Shown piece after piece: positions 52,936-64,000 of a stretch of DNA of 64,000 bases (position 1 is its first letter; each line of letters opens with the position of its first letter). The notes beneath the pieces were generated by a model. The model made no database searches, was not told where the DNA came from, and saw only the letters and a program-made list of their open reading frames with translations. The stretch lies in the NCBI RefSeq assembly GCF_963678635.1, contig NC_087067.1, forward strand, positions 50,460,233-50,524,232, read 5' to 3'. Source of the stretch: Symsagittifera roscoffensis (lineage: Eukaryota; Xenacoelomorpha; Acoela; Convolutidae). Made by a program: the position numbers and the translations under genes.

Positions 52936-54035
52936 AAATATAAATGTGTATGATAGTCCTGAATATGGCTTATAAAAGGTGATATATCCTTTGGCCTTTT
53001 TTGCGTATCTATCGTATTTGTAGATTACTTCTGTGGTTATAAACGGGGGAGGTAAAGATTGAGCTATTATATTTGGAGGTGCTAAGGGCAAAGGATGATG
53101 AACTATTTTGTTCAGTTTTACTGTGATTTCGACTTTGAATGTCTTGTCGATGTAATTGTGAATTCTTGATTATCTTTGTGAATTTCCTGTCGATAATCTA
53201 GTCTATTTAGTGCCCAGTTGTCTGTGACTTTCGTGATGTTGTCCAAATAATGGAGAATGTGCTACGAATGTATTCCAATCTAATCGTAGTTGTATGTTAT
53301 GTGTTGAATTTTCTCGATATCTGGCGTCGAGATTTATAGGGAAATTTGGAGGAGTTGGTGTCTGTGAAATTGGAGTTAAAGAAGGTGTTGAGGGAAGTGA
53401 AAGAGTTTCAGTTAGTGACAAAGATGTGTCAGATGAAGCGTCTGTTGGGTCATTTATTAAGTTTGGTTCGCCTTGGGTGCTTGCGTGAAAGCTTGTGTCA
53501 TCCAAAATGGGAGATGTTCTGTAGTGGCTGGGAGATTAAAAGGGTTTTCTCTGATTTGTTCAGATGTAGGGATGGAACCTATATAATCTGAGGCAGTCTG
53601 AGGTGATGTTCGATGCTTTTTGTTGTACTGGAGCTTGTGGAGTACTTTGAATTGTACTGCTAGAAAGGTTTATTGGATTTGTTGTAGGTGATTGAGGTAT
53701 GTTGAATTGAACTCTGTGGTTTTGTAAATTTCTATTTCGTCGTGGATGAATAATTTGTCTGTTTCTTTCGAGCGTGTTTTGGTTTTGACTTTGGTGTCTT
53801 GCTCCATTAAGAACTTGTTGGAGAGGTGGTTATATTTTATATACTGGTTCGTAATGTGGTTCGCTTAGAGGTGCTTGGCGAAATACTGTTTCTTGTGGTT
53901 CGGACAATCGTGCGTGTCTTTCTTCAAATAAGTATGGATTGTTTTGAAAAGAGATGCGTGTTGATGATTGAGGTTTAATTGTTTGAAAATTTGTTGGTGT
54001 TGTTGGAGGATCTTGGGACGTAATATTCTTCAATA
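52920..54035 (-). pseudogene. Pro/Ser-rich ORF of copy B, unit 1
   Basis: Pieces at 53203-53505 (NLDARYREN, LRLDWNTF, LFGQHHES) and 53830-54033 (STRISFQNNPYLFEERHARL) match the copy A ORF at 3070-4206. An ATG exists here in the overlap with the membrane ORF (54031-54033). Frameshifts separate the pieces. Confidence 0.65.
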
Positions 54036-54190
54036 AAAAGGATTAAAAATATCGCTGCTAAGGCGAAGGTTACGATAGCTTTTTTTATGCATTTGCATTT
54101 TGTCATTATCAGGGATATCAAAAATGTGAAAAAAATATTTTCAAAAAAAAGACGGAAAACATCTGATCTTTTGAATAGATGTTTGAACAT
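53975..54190 (-). CDS. Two-helix membrane ORF of copy B, unit 1
   Basis: A 71-codon homologue of 2876-3064 with the conserved TKCKCIKKAIVTFALAAIF core and EEYY after the second helix. Its 3' end overlaps the start of the Pro/Ser-rich frame in a different frame. Intact as a frame, although the rest of the element is broken. Confidence 0.5.
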   Translation of the reverse strand: MFKHLFKRSDVFRLFFENIFFTFLISLIMTKCKCIKKAIVTFALAAIFLILFIEEYYVPRSSNNTNKFSNN

Positions 54191-55112
54191 TTAGATGGTT
54201 ATTTGAATTATCGTACCTGAAGAGGTGGTCAAGGATTTTGGAGAAGTTTATATAGGTTTGAGCTATGGAATAAAAAATGATAAAAAACTTACAAAAAATT
54301 ATCAGGGTGAGGATGAATAGTTCGAAAAGGTTAAATATGAAATTCATGAAAGATTTGAAACATTTGGAGAGTATCGAAAAAAGATTTGAAAGTATGTCAA
54401 GATTTTTGTGAACTGTTTGAGAAAATAGCATTTGCAGATGTGATTTCTTTGTCGATTTATTTTTCGTTTTTTGAGACTAAATTCAAGTGTGGTCGGATTA
54501 TTTATTGATTTTTTGACAAGTGGATTGGATTTCGGCAAATTTTGAGAAGGAAAAGTTCGGAGGGCTCCTAAGTGCCTTCTTGGTTTTGTTATTATTTATC
54601 GGATGATTGGGGGTATCTGAGATATATTCGTGCTTTAGGCTAAATGATCATGTCCATTTTGTACTTTAGGCTAACTTAATAATTTTCCTGAGGTGTTTTT
54701 GAGGTATAAATTGGTACAATATTGTTGATCTTTGTATTGCTTGATAGGGGAGGGTTGTAATTTTGAAACTTCAGGCGAAAATATTTGGTGGTTTGCTTTT
54801 TTTTGACCTGGGGGTCTTTGAGTTTTAGTTAAAGATTAGCTTGGGGGTAGTTGTTTGTCGGCTAATGAAGTCGTGTTAAAAATGAGGTGATGATTCGGAA
54901 AAGCTTCTAATTGGCTGAATTTGAACTAGTTTGTACAAGTGCTTTTCAGCATGAATTTAGAGAAAATGTTCGGTCCATGAAAATATCGTCAAGAGGTGAA
55001 AATATTAACGAATTTAAAGTATTTTTTGATATTCAACTTTCTTTAAAATTTTAGATTGTGGGATGAAAGTTTTCTAGTTTTTCGTGGCTGATTTCAAAGT
55101 CGCAATAATTGT
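54191..55112 (-). other. Noncoding spacer between integrase and membrane ORF, copy B unit 1
   Basis: Counterpart of 2052-2875 in copy A, with the two CTTTAGGCTAA boxes at about 54632-54675 and a GACCTGGGGGTC palindrome-like stretch near 54800. No gene. Confidence 0.6.
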
Positions 55113-56928
55113 CTATGTGGGGATTTTTTTTTGATCTTGTGGTGTAATTTTTTTTTCTAGTTTTCGATTTTTTCTTTCTGTTTGAGAGATCTTTTTCTTG
55201 TCTACGTTTTTTGATATTTGTTTGGGAAGTTGTTTTTCTCTTTTATCTAATTGTTTTTGTATGATTTGCATATCAGTGTTTTGATTATAATTTTGCTCTG
55301 ATCTATTTTGAATGATTTTAAGTCCTGTAAAAGTGTATAATTGAGCAAGTTCTCGAAGTGCGTACTCTTTTGAGTAGTAAGGTAAAAGATTGTTTCGATG
55401 TTGAACGGTTTCTTTTTTGTTCAATTCTATGAGTTTGTATGTTACATCCTTGGGTTTATTAATGATTTGATATGGTCCTTTTCGGAGTGGCTGTAATTTT
55501 TTAGAAATACCTTTTTGTGTTGTGAAATTTGGAATTAAGACATATGTTCCGATTTTCAAGTTTGTAGCTGGGGCTAACCGAGAAATGATTTGGGAACTGA
55601 TGTTTTGTCTTTGCAACAGTTTTTTCGATACTTTCTGGTAAATTTCGTTGTGTTTTTTGTTTCTGTTTAAAATCCATTTGGTGTGTGTTCCGAACGCTAG
55701 TTTTATGAATTGTGGATGATGGAAGTGATCTTCATCGTGGGTGTGCAGTGGTAAATTGTAACATATTGATTCTTTAGTTGGTTGGCAATAACCTTGTGCA
55801 GTTTTTGAAGAATTTGCTGTGAACATTATTGGTTTCCGTGGTTTCTTTTTCAAAACCATTTCATAGGGTGATAGTCCTAAGGTTGTTGTGATTTGTGATT
55901 TATAAGATAGTGGGAATAATTTTACATTTGTTGACCATTCAGTATATCGTGTGTCATTTCCGTTAAAGATACATCTAAGATATTCTTGTAGTGAACGGTT
56001 CATGCCTTCGACTAAACCATTAGTCTAAGGTGTATGAGATGTACGTGGCTTGTGTGTAATGTTATATAAGTGGTATAGTGTAATGGTTTGGTGGTTTATA
56101 AATTCAGTGCCATTGTCTGTAACAAGGTTTTTGGGTAAACCAAATTGGGCTATCCAGTGTTCAACAAGTGCTGTCTATGCATAATAAGCATTACAATGAG
56201 GTACTGGGTTAAGTGCTACGTAGTGTGTGAATGCGTCTACTATTAACATTATTTATGAGTTTCCTTCTGAGGAAGGTGATATTGGTCCTTTTGTATCGAA
56301 AGAGATTCTGTGATAGAAATATAATCTTTGTGCTTTAAAATCTTGTTTTTCTGCACTTTGTTTTTGATTTTGGTATGGTTTGTATAATACTTTTATCTCT
56401 ATTGAAGCATTTGGAATTTAAAACTTTTGTGTAAAATTTGAATATGTTTTTTTTCTGCTCCTGAGTGTCCTTTCGTGGGTAAAGAGTGAGATGTATTAAA
56501 AGCTGTAAGCATCATACTTAAAGGTAAGCAGGGTACTTTGATGTCAGGTGTTTGGTATTCTAAAATGTCCGTGTTTTCGTTGATTGAGGTGTTGTTAAAT
56601 TTTCTGAATTATTTAAGAAGGGTTTTGTTTCCTAGTATGGCTGTATCAGCTTTCGGTGGCTTGCTTTTATTTTTGTGCCAAGATTTTAACTGTCGAATGA
56701 CTGGGTCAAGTTTTGATGTTTTTGTATTAGTTCGAGTGTTATTTTTTCTGTTATTGGCAGAAAAATGTTTTCAATTTCCAATTTTGATAGAGGTATTGTA
56801 TCTAGTGTGTCATGGTGGTTAAAAACATGGTTAATCGTATATTTTGAATCAGTATTTGGTGGGCCTGATAAATTTACGTTATCAGTGAGATTTTCTTTTT
56901 CTTTTAAAGGGAATACTTTAAAGGGAGT
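55113..56928 (-). pseudogene. Integrase of copy B, unit 1
   Basis: The longest frame, 55113-56003, begins MNRSLQEYLRCIFNGND just after the third catalytic residue region and runs through the GPY/F-like KLQPLRKGPYQI motif. Core sequence upstream (to about 56330) and the zinc-module region (about 56330-56530) are recognisable but contain stops, for example TAG in place of a Trp codon near 56030. It continues to about 56900 with the RNase H-IN tether (DTIPLSKLEIENIFLP). Confidence 0.78.
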
Positions 56929-56947
56929 TTCCTGTCGATAATCTAGT

Positions 56948-57846
56948 CTATTTAGTGCCCAGTTGTCTGTGACTTTCGTGATGTTGTCCAAATAATGGAG
57001 AATGTGCTACGAATGTATTCCAATCTAATCGTAGTTGTATGTTATTTTTTGAATTTTCTTGATATCTGGCGTCGAGATTTATAGGGAAATTTGGAGGAGT
57101 TGGTGTCTGTGAAATTGGAGTTAAAGAAGGTGTTGAGGGAAGTGAATGAGTTTCAGTTAGTGACAAAGATGTGTCAGATGAAACGTCTGTTGGGTCATTT
57201 ATTAAGTTTGGTTCGCCTTGGGTGCTTGCGTGAAAGCTTGTGTCATCCAAAATGGGAGATGTTCTGTAGTGGTTGGGGGATTAAAAGGGTTTTCTCTGAT
57301 TTGTTCAGATGTAGGGATTGAACCTATATAATCTGAGGCAATCTGAGGTGATGTTCGATGCATTTTGTTGTACTGGAGCTTGTGGAGTACTATGAATTTT
57401 ACTGCTAGAAAGGTTTATTGGATTTGTTGTAGGTGATTGAGGTATGTTGAATTGAACTCTGTGGTTTTGTAAATTTCTATTTCGTCGTGGATGAATAATT
57501 TGTCTGTTTCTTTCGAGCGTGTTTTGGTTTTGACTTTGGTATTTTGCTCTATTAAAAACTTGTTGGAGAGGTGGTTATACATTATATACTGGTTCGTAAT
57601 GTGGTTCGCTTAGAGGTGCTTGGCGAATTACTGTTTCTTGTGGTTCGGACAATCTTGCGTGTCTTTCTTCAAATAAGTATGGATTGTTTTGAAAAGAGAT
57701 GCGTGTTGATGATTGAGGTTTTTTTGTTTGAAAATTTGTTGGTGTTGTTGGAGGATCTTGGGACGTTGTTGGTGGGGATTGATGTGGGGGTTGTTAATTA
57801 GCAATTTTGAAAAAAAAATTGAAAATTGTTTTTTTAAAAAATTTTA
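56948..57846 (-). pseudogene. Pro/Ser-rich ORF of copy B, unit 2
   Basis: 56948-57250 repeats the frame of 53203-53505 with few changes (NLDARYQEN, LRLDWNTF). The N-terminal block with EERHARL is at about 57640-57680. Truncated by the duplication junction before the env overlap. Confidence 0.65.
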
Positions 57847-58020
57847 TGTTCATTGTAATACTCTTCAATAAAAAGGATTAAAAATATCGTTGCTAAGGCG
57901 AAGGTTACGATAGCTTTTTTTATGCATTTGCATTTTGTCATTATCAGGGATATCAAAAATGTGAAAAAAGTATTTAAAAAAAAGACGGAAAACATCTGAA
58001 TAGATGTTTGAACATTTAGA
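57847..58020 (-). pseudogene. Two-helix membrane ORF of copy B, unit 2
   Basis: The CKCIKKAIVTFALA core and EEYY are recognisable (about 57855-57945). The end reads through different codons into a poly-A/T-rich segment, and the N terminus is shortened relative to unit 1. Confidence 0.5.
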
Positions 58021-58935
58021 TGGTTATTTGAATTATCGTACCTGAAGAGGTGGTCAAGGATTTTGGAGAAGTTTATATAGGTTTGAGCTATGGAATAAAA
58101 AATAATGAAAAAATAAAAAAATTATCAGGGTGAGGATGAATGGTTCGAAAAGGTTGAATATGAAATTCATGAAAGATTTGAAACATTTGGAGAGTATCGA
58201 AAAAAGATTTGAAAGTATGTCAAGATTTTTGTGAACTGTTTGAGAAAATAGCATTTGCAGATGTGATTTCTTTGTCGATTTATTTTTCGTTTTTTGAGAC
58301 TAAATTCAAGTGTGGTCGGATTATTTATTGATTTTTTGACAAGTGGATTGGATTTCGGCAAATTTTGAGAAGGAAAAGTTCGGAGGGCTCCTAAGTGCCT
58401 TCTTGGTTTTGTTATTATTTATCGGATGATTGGGGGTATCTGAGATATATTCGTGCTTTAGGCTAAATGATCATGTCCATTTTGTACTTTAGGCTAACTT
58501 AATAATTTTCCTGAGGTGTTTTTGAGGTATAAATTGGTACAATATTGTTGATCTTTGTATTGCTTGATAGGGGAGGGTTGTAACTTTGAAACTTCAGGTG
58601 AAAATATTTGGTGGTTTGCTTTTTTTTGACCTGGGGGTCTTTGAGTTTTAGTTAAAGATTAGCTTGGGGGTAGTTGTTTGTCGGCTAATGAAGTCGTGTT
58701 AAAAATGAGGTGATGCTTCGGAAAAGCTTCTAATTGGCTGAATTTGAACTAGTTTGTACAAGTGCTTTTCAGCATGAATTTAGAGAAAATGTTCGGTCCA
58801 TGAAAATATCGTCAAGAGGTGAAAATATTAACGAATTTAAAGTATTTTTTGATATTCAACTTTCTTTAAAATTTTAGATTGTGGGATGAAAGTTTTCTAG
58901 TTTTTCGTGGCTGATTTCAAAGTCGCAATAATTGT
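58021..58935 (-). other. Noncoding spacer, copy B unit 2
   Basis: Near-identical to 54191-55112. Confidence 0.6.
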
Positions 58936-60752
58936 CTATGTGGGGATTTTTTTTTTGATCTTGTGGTGTAATTTTTTTTTTTCTAGTTTTCGATTTTTTC
59001 TTTCTGTTTGAGAGATCTTTTTCTTGTCTACGTTTTTTGATATTTGTTTGGGAAGTTGTTTTTCTCTTTTATCTAATTGTTTTTGTATGATTTGCATATC
59101 AGTGTTTTGATTATAATTTTGCTCTGATCTATTTTGAATGATTTTAAGTCCTGTAAAAGTGTATAATTGAGCAAGTTCTCGAAGTGCGTACTCTTTTGAG
59201 TAGTAAGGTAAAAGATTGTTTCGATGTTGAACGGTTTCTTTTTTGTTCAATTCTATGAGTTTGTATGTTACATCCTTGGGTTTATTAATGATTTGATATG
59301 GTCCTTTTCGGAGTGGCTGTAATTTTTTAGAAATACCTTTTTGTGTTGTGAAATTTGGAATTAAGACATTTGTTCCGATTTTCAAGTTTGTAGCTGGGGC
59401 TAACCGAGAAATGATTTGGGAACTGATGTTTTGTCTTTGCAACAGTTTTTTCGATACTTTCTGGTAAATTTCGTTGTGTTTTTTGTTTCTGTTTAAAATC
59501 CATTTGGTGTGTGTTCCGAACGCTAGTTTTATGAATTGTGGATGATGGAAGTGATCTTCATCGTGGGTGTGCAGTGGTAAATTGTAACATATTGATTCTT
59601 TAGTTGGTTGGCAATAACCTTGTGCAGTTTTTGAAGAATTTGCTGTGAACATTATTGGTTTCCGTGGTTTCTGTTTCAAAACCATTTCATAGGGTGATAG
59701 TCCTAAGGTTGTTGTGATTTGTGATTTATAAGATAGTGGGAATAATTTTACATTTGTTGACCACTCAGTATATCGTGTGTCATTTCCGTTAAAGATACAT
59801 CTAAGATATTCTTGTAGTGAACGGTTCATGCCTTCGACTAAACTATGAGATGTACGTGGCTTGTGTGTAATGTTATATAAGTGGTATAGTGCAATGGTTT
59901 GGTGGTTTATAAATTCAGTGCCATTGTCTGTAACAAGGTTTTTGGGTAAACCAAATTGGGCTATCCAGTGTTCAACAAGTGCTGTCTATGCATAATAAGC
60001 ATTACAATGAGGTACTGGGTAAAGTGCTACGTAGTGTGTGAATGCGTCTACTATTAACATTATTTATGAGTTTTCATTCTGAGGATGGTGATATTGGTCC
60101 TTTTGTATCGAAAGAGATTCTGTGATAGAAATATAATCTTTGTGCTTTAAAATCTTGTTTTTCTGCAATTTGTTTTTGATTTTGGTATGGTTTGTTTAAT
60201 TGCCAAGTTATGCAATCATTGCATAAAACTTTTATCTCTATTGAAGCATTTGGAATTTAAAATTTTTGTGTAAAATTTGAATATGTTTTTTTTCTGCTCC
60301 TGAGTGTCTTTTCGTGGGTAAAGAGTGAGAGGTATGAAAAGCTGTAAGCATCATACTTAAAGGTAAGCAGGGTACTTTGATGTTAGGTGCTTGGTATTCT
60401 AAAATGTCCGTGTTTTCGTTGATTGAGGTGTTGTTAAATTTTCTGAAATATCTAAGAAGGGTTTTGTTTCCTAGTATGGTTGTATCAGCTTTCAGTGGCT
60501 TGCTTTTATTTTTGTGCCAAGATTTTAACTGTCGAATGACTGGGTCAAGTTTTGAGGTTTTTGTATTAGTTCGAGTGTTATTTTTTCTTTTATTGGCAGA
60601 AAAATGTTTTCAATTTCCAATTTTGATAGAGGTATTGTATCTAGTGTGTCATGGTGGTTAAAAACATGGTTAATCGTATATTTTGAATCAGTATTTGGTG
60701 GGCCTGATAAATTTACGTTATCAGTGAGATTTTTTTTTCTATTAAAGGGAAT
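58936..60752 (-). pseudogene. Integrase of copy B, unit 2
   Basis: 58936-59829 is a near-identical copy of the unit 1 frame. A 14-base deletion next to its start (about 59838-59850) removes the codons around the third catalytic residue that unit 1 still shows with a stop. The core and zinc module follow to about 60350, then the tether to 60752. Confidence 0.75.
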
Positions 60753-62560
60753 ACATCGTTTTTGTATAGCTTTTGTTTGAGTGGTTTTGCTGTTTATTGT
60801 TTTTTATCCATGTCGAGTATGGTATTGGTTTGAATGTGGATGTTCCTTGTAAATCTACTTCGTAGTGATTGTTTTGACAGTCTAGATATAGTGAAAAATT
60901 GTAGACTATTTATTTGTGATTGTTCTACATCAGTTTTTTGTGCATATTTGCATTGTAATCTTGGTGATGTTTCAAGTTTTGCAAGGAACATTTTTATATT
61001 TTGTGGTATTTCAACTGTTGTTTTTCGTGTTAAAAATTCAGGTGGTGTATTTCTACTGAGAGCGTCGGGTAGTGCAAGGTTCTTTCATGCTGTCCAAACT
61101 ATATGTAAGTTTATAAAATTTCATTAAAATAAGATGAAATCTGTAAAACTCTATGGTTTGGATTTGATTTTTGTGTAAAGAGAAAAATTATTGGTTTATG
61201 GTCTGTAAATAAAATTGTTGGATGTTTAGATCCAAGTATTAAAAACTCATATTCTGTAAGTGTATATATTATAGCTGTGCATTCTCTCATAATGGCAGAG
61301 AGTCTAAGTTTAGCTTGCGTAAATAGCCTAGAGTTTGCTGAAATGAGTTTCATTTTATTTGTTCCATTGTGAGATTGTAATAAGGCTGCGCCGATGCCAA
61401 AATTGGAGGCGTCGCACATTGCATAAAATGGTTGATTGGGATTTGGGATAGTGTTTTATAATTGTTCAACGAGAAGAGTTTTTATCTCTTTTAATCGCTT
61501 TTAATATTCTGTTGCCCATTCGAAATTATTTTGTTGTCTAAGGATGTTGTAAAATGGTCTTAAATATAACTGCATTTTGTATCCGTATTTACTTAAGAAG
61601 TTTAACATTCCAAGGAATTCTCGTATTTTTTTTATTTGAAGGTGGTTGGAGGTTTTGGATTGCGTCTACAAGGGAGTTATAGTGTTTCTCTCTATAATAT
61701 TTCCAAAAAATTTTACTCGTGTTTGAAAAAAAAGTGATTGATCTGAGGCTGTTTTCATATTTTCTTGTAGTAGAATTTGATGACATTTTTCTAAGACAGT
61801 AAACATTTCGTTTTTTGTTTGTGATTGCATGAAAACATCGTCTAAATATGTAATTGCGTTTTCATCGAGTATTAATGATGGGAAAACTTTACTCATAAAT
61901 GCTGAAAATGCTGCTGGTCCTATGTAAACTCCATAGAATAATCTGTTGAATTCTTATTGTTGATTTCCAATAACGAATTGTGTTAACCGTCGTGATTGTT
62001 CATCTAGTGGCGTTTGATTATATGCACTATTTATATCTGCTGTTGTAAAGTATTTACCGTTTAACTTTGTGAGAATTACTTGAATTGGTTCAATAGGTCA
62101 ATTACATTTAGATTCATCAATGAGTGAATTTAAATATCTTGCATCTAGAACGACTTTCAACGTTTCTCCTTTTGCTAAAATGATGACAGGGTTTATGAAT
62201 GTGTTACTTTATGGCTGTTCTTCTTTATTTACTGGAGAGATGATTTCATATTGTTCTAGTATTTCAAGTAATCGGTTAACTTTATCCTGCAAGTGAGATT
62301 TTTTGAAAATTGCGTCAGGTTTTAGGGGTAAATCTAATGGTGAGTTTATTTTTCCTACATCAAAATTTGATGTTGCGTAAGCTTTGGGGTATTTAAATAA
62401 TAGGTCAGCTAGTTGTTCGAATTCGTTTCGTGTTATCTGAGAGTGTTGAAATTTAAATATTGTTAGAATTTTTGCTGTTCTTTTGTATATTTTGAAATTT
62501 GAATTGTTGGTTGGAAATAGGGTGTTTTTGTGAAATAATTTGTAATTCGTTTTTCATTGC
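60753..62560 (-). pseudogene. RT and RNase H of copy B
   Basis: RT fingers/palm are recognisable at about 61870-62400 (VVLDARYLNSLIDES near 62120-62165). The catalytic box YLDDVFMQS is at about 61830-61860, and FFGNIIERN at about 61680-61710. RNase H has MCDASNFGIGAALLQSHNG (from 61419), a catalytic Glu in MRECTAIIYTLTEYE, and FTDHKPIIFLFT. Stops interrupt the RT in at least five places. The DAS start and this PR-RT-RH-IN order are the basis for the Ty3/Gypsy assignment. Confidence 0.82.
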
Positions 62561-62615
62561 TTAATTTATTAATTGACAATTCTTCATCAAAAGTTGCTGA
62601 TTGACATATATCTAA

Positions 62616-63044
62616 TCATTGTAAAATATTAATTACTTGATACGCTACTTCTTTTGTGGAAGAAACTGTCGCGTTAGTTTCACAATAACCTAAGAGTCCT
62701 AGAGGTAAGGTTATTTTATATGGCGAATTGTTATGTATGTGTATAGAAATCATATCAGAACTTGAGTTTTTCATGTTTTTAATAGATGAAATTGTTCCTC
62801 GGAAAAGTTTGTGAATTGGACTGAATTCAAGGTCAGACATAAAGAGATTTTGTTTGTTTTGCTCTTTATCATTTTGATGAATTTGTTTGATTGAAAAGTT
62901 ATACAAGTTTCTTGATAGTGGTTTCAGGTGTTTTCGTTCCTGATTATATATGGGGTAAAATTTTGAGAAAAATGGTGGTCGTTTGTTTATTTTTTGAAGA
63001 AATGTCAAAGAGGTGTTTTTCATTCTTTTGTATTTGTCTTTCAT
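62616..63044 (-). pseudogene. Protease-RT linker of copy B pol
   Basis: 142-codon frame with SPYKITLPLGLLGYCETNAT near its end, a segment type commonly found between protease and RT in Ty3/Gypsy polyproteins. Part of the same broken pol. Confidence 0.55.
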
Positions 63045-63370
63045 ATGAATTTCACTATTTAGGATACTAATTGTTGGTATATACTTAGTAACAAATGGTA
63101 TTCCAATGATATTACGTTTTTTTTATCAGTGATATGGAATGTTTGTTTACATGGTTTGCTCATGAGTTTGTTTTGTTCGATTGTTTGAGTGGGGACAAGG
63201 AAGAGTTGTATTTTTCCATAGTTTGTTAAGGTTGATCCTTGTGCGGTTGCTAGTCTACTTGTTGTTTTGAAGGGTATCCTGTGGATGCAGAACTTTGATT
63301 TCAATCCTAGTGGGAATGTTTATAATACTTGATTTTGCTTCTGAGTCTATTAAAAAATCTATTTCAAGGT
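63045..63370 (-). pseudogene. Aspartic protease remnant of copy B
   Basis: At about 63310-63350 the minus strand reads FLIDSEAKSSIINIP, which aligns with the D-T/S-G active-site loop of retroviral-type proteases except that Gly is replaced by Glu. The downstream fold continues in 63059-63304. Maturation activity would be lost in this copy. Confidence 0.5.
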
Positions 63371-64000
63371 CTGGTGTTCGCAATTGTTTGGATTTCAGAC
63401 TTTCTAAAAGAAGTGGGATTGTCCATATTTTTTCGGCAAATGTGTATATTTTGGTATATTATTTGAGTTTGAGCATTCTGTGGTTATTACTTCTGATACA
63501 TCTTCTACTATTTTTCGTATTTTTCTTTTGTTGTATTATTGGGTATAGGTCTTGTATAAAAATTTAAAAGCAATTGGTCATGGTTTTGATATATATGAGA
63601 ATATATCGGTTGTTCATATATAATATGCTCATAGTCATTTTCAACGTTTATCATATTAATTGAAATTGTGTTTTCGGTACCACTTTCACTATCTGAGAAT
63701 TCGCAACTGATGTTGTTTAATTGCAATTCTGCCCTTTCGTTTTTATCAATACAGGGGGGGTCTGGTTGAGTTTCTTCAGTTGATTGTACTTGATTTATTT
63801 GTCTTCGATGTTAAGGTGTGTTACTCCTATAATTTTGTTGTGAATTATGATAATTTGTGTTATTCCTAGGTGGTGATTGGGAGTAGTTTCGTTGTCTGTT
63901 GTTATAGCTTGAACTTCTGTTTTGTGAATTATCGCGTGATCTATCTTGATAATTAATATATTTTGATCTATTGTTTGAATAATCGCATGATCGCTTATGT
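63371..64000 (-). pseudogene. gag C-terminus / pol N-terminus of copy B
   Basis: Frame 63508-63726 is acidic and Ser/Asn-rich (DSESGTENTISINMINVEN). Farther upstream, at about 63830-64000, the sequence is rich in Arg, Ser, Asn and Tyr (SQNRSSSYNNRQRNYS), a nucleic-acid-binding composition often found at the end of Gag. A TAA near 63810 interrupts it. Confidence 0.45.

Larger units (their letters stand above)
53187..56928 (-). repeat. Tandem duplication, unit 1
   Basis: About 3.74 kb repeated as 56929-60752. The junction falls at TTTCCTGTCGATAATC, present at both unit starts (about 53187 and 56929). Confidence 0.88.
56929..60752 (-). repeat. Tandem duplication, unit 2
   Basis: Second copy of 53187-56928, about 80 bases longer because of an extra segment after the membrane ORF (about 57760-57850). 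The integrase frames of the two units differ at few residues, so the duplication is young relative to the decay of the element. Confidence 0.88.
45880..64000 (-). mobile_element. Envelope-bearing Ty3/Gypsy-like retroelement, copy B (decayed, rearranged)
   Basis: Homologous to copy A but on the opposite strand, with its 3' end at 45880. Reading down from 64000 it has gag/pol start, protease, RT with YLDD, RNase H, integrase, spacer, membrane ORF, Pro/Ser-rich ORF, env, post-env ORFs and 3' noncoding DNA. Two rearrangements distinguish it: a tandem duplication of the integrase to Pro/Ser-ORF block, and a fragment of the last ORF within env. The 5' end is beyond the window. Confidence 0.88.

Noticed and set aside
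1-64000. Copies A and B as the two terminal inverted repeats of one giant Maverick-like transposon.
   Set aside because: Each copy has its own retroelement gene order with RT and RNase H (copy B), the similarity extends over coding DNA rather than just the termini, and the DNA between holds host exons and unrelated elements. No polymerase B or capsid genes are seen.

Overview
The window is animal DNA, AT-rich and dominated by transposable elements, with very few host genes. No bacterial or phage genes are visible. Animal origin is shown by a RING/B-box (TRIM-type) gene split by a spliceosomal intron, acceptors of the TTTTCAG / TTTGTTTCAG type, and Ty3/Gypsy and BEL/Pao retrotransposons. Short AT-rich introns with TTTTCAG acceptors are what nematodes show, but the lineage is an inference I hold weakly; another small invertebrate would fit.

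Layout. (1) 1-10615, plus strand: the 3' two thirds of an envelope-bearing Ty3/Gypsy-like retroelement (copy A): integrase, a small two-helix membrane ORF, a Pro/Ser-rich ORF, an envelope-like glycoprotein, two further ORFs after env, then about 2 kb of 3' noncoding/LTR sequence. (2) 10616-17586: host intergenic DNA with a tandemly duplicated exon region of a beta-propeller-like gene (13513-14222 intact, 11640-12375 decayed), a tRNA-like remnant and a small foldback. (3) 17587-24235: a 6.6-kb element with long terminal inverted repeats, G/C homopolymers beside both ends and no recognised transposase. (4) 25526-32090: a decayed Ty3/Gypsy element with very short LTRs (about 128 bp). (5) 32103-32944: a foldback element built from GAGCGGTTT units and carrying a tRNA-like segment. 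(6) 32979-44248, minus strand: a TRIM-type gene whose intron holds a 9.3-kb BEL/Pao element (33841-43139) with 485-bp LTRs differing at one base and a CTGTA target duplication. (7) 45880-64000, minus strand: a second copy (B) of the envelope-bearing element, opposite in orientation to copy A, decayed, and rearranged by a 3.7-kb tandem duplication and by a fragment of the last ORF lodged inside env.

The most interesting system is the envelope-bearing family in copies A and B. Between pol and env lie a two-helix membrane ORF and a Pro/Ser-rich ORF that lacks an ATG in copy A. After env come one or two ORFs, the first overlapping env by ATGA. A well-formed intron follows the last ORF. Comparing the two copies shows which parts are conserved. 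Neither copy looks intact: copy A has an in-frame stop in integrase and a frameshift in env, and copy B has many lesions. All boundaries given as approximate come from reading and comparing the sequence by eye.
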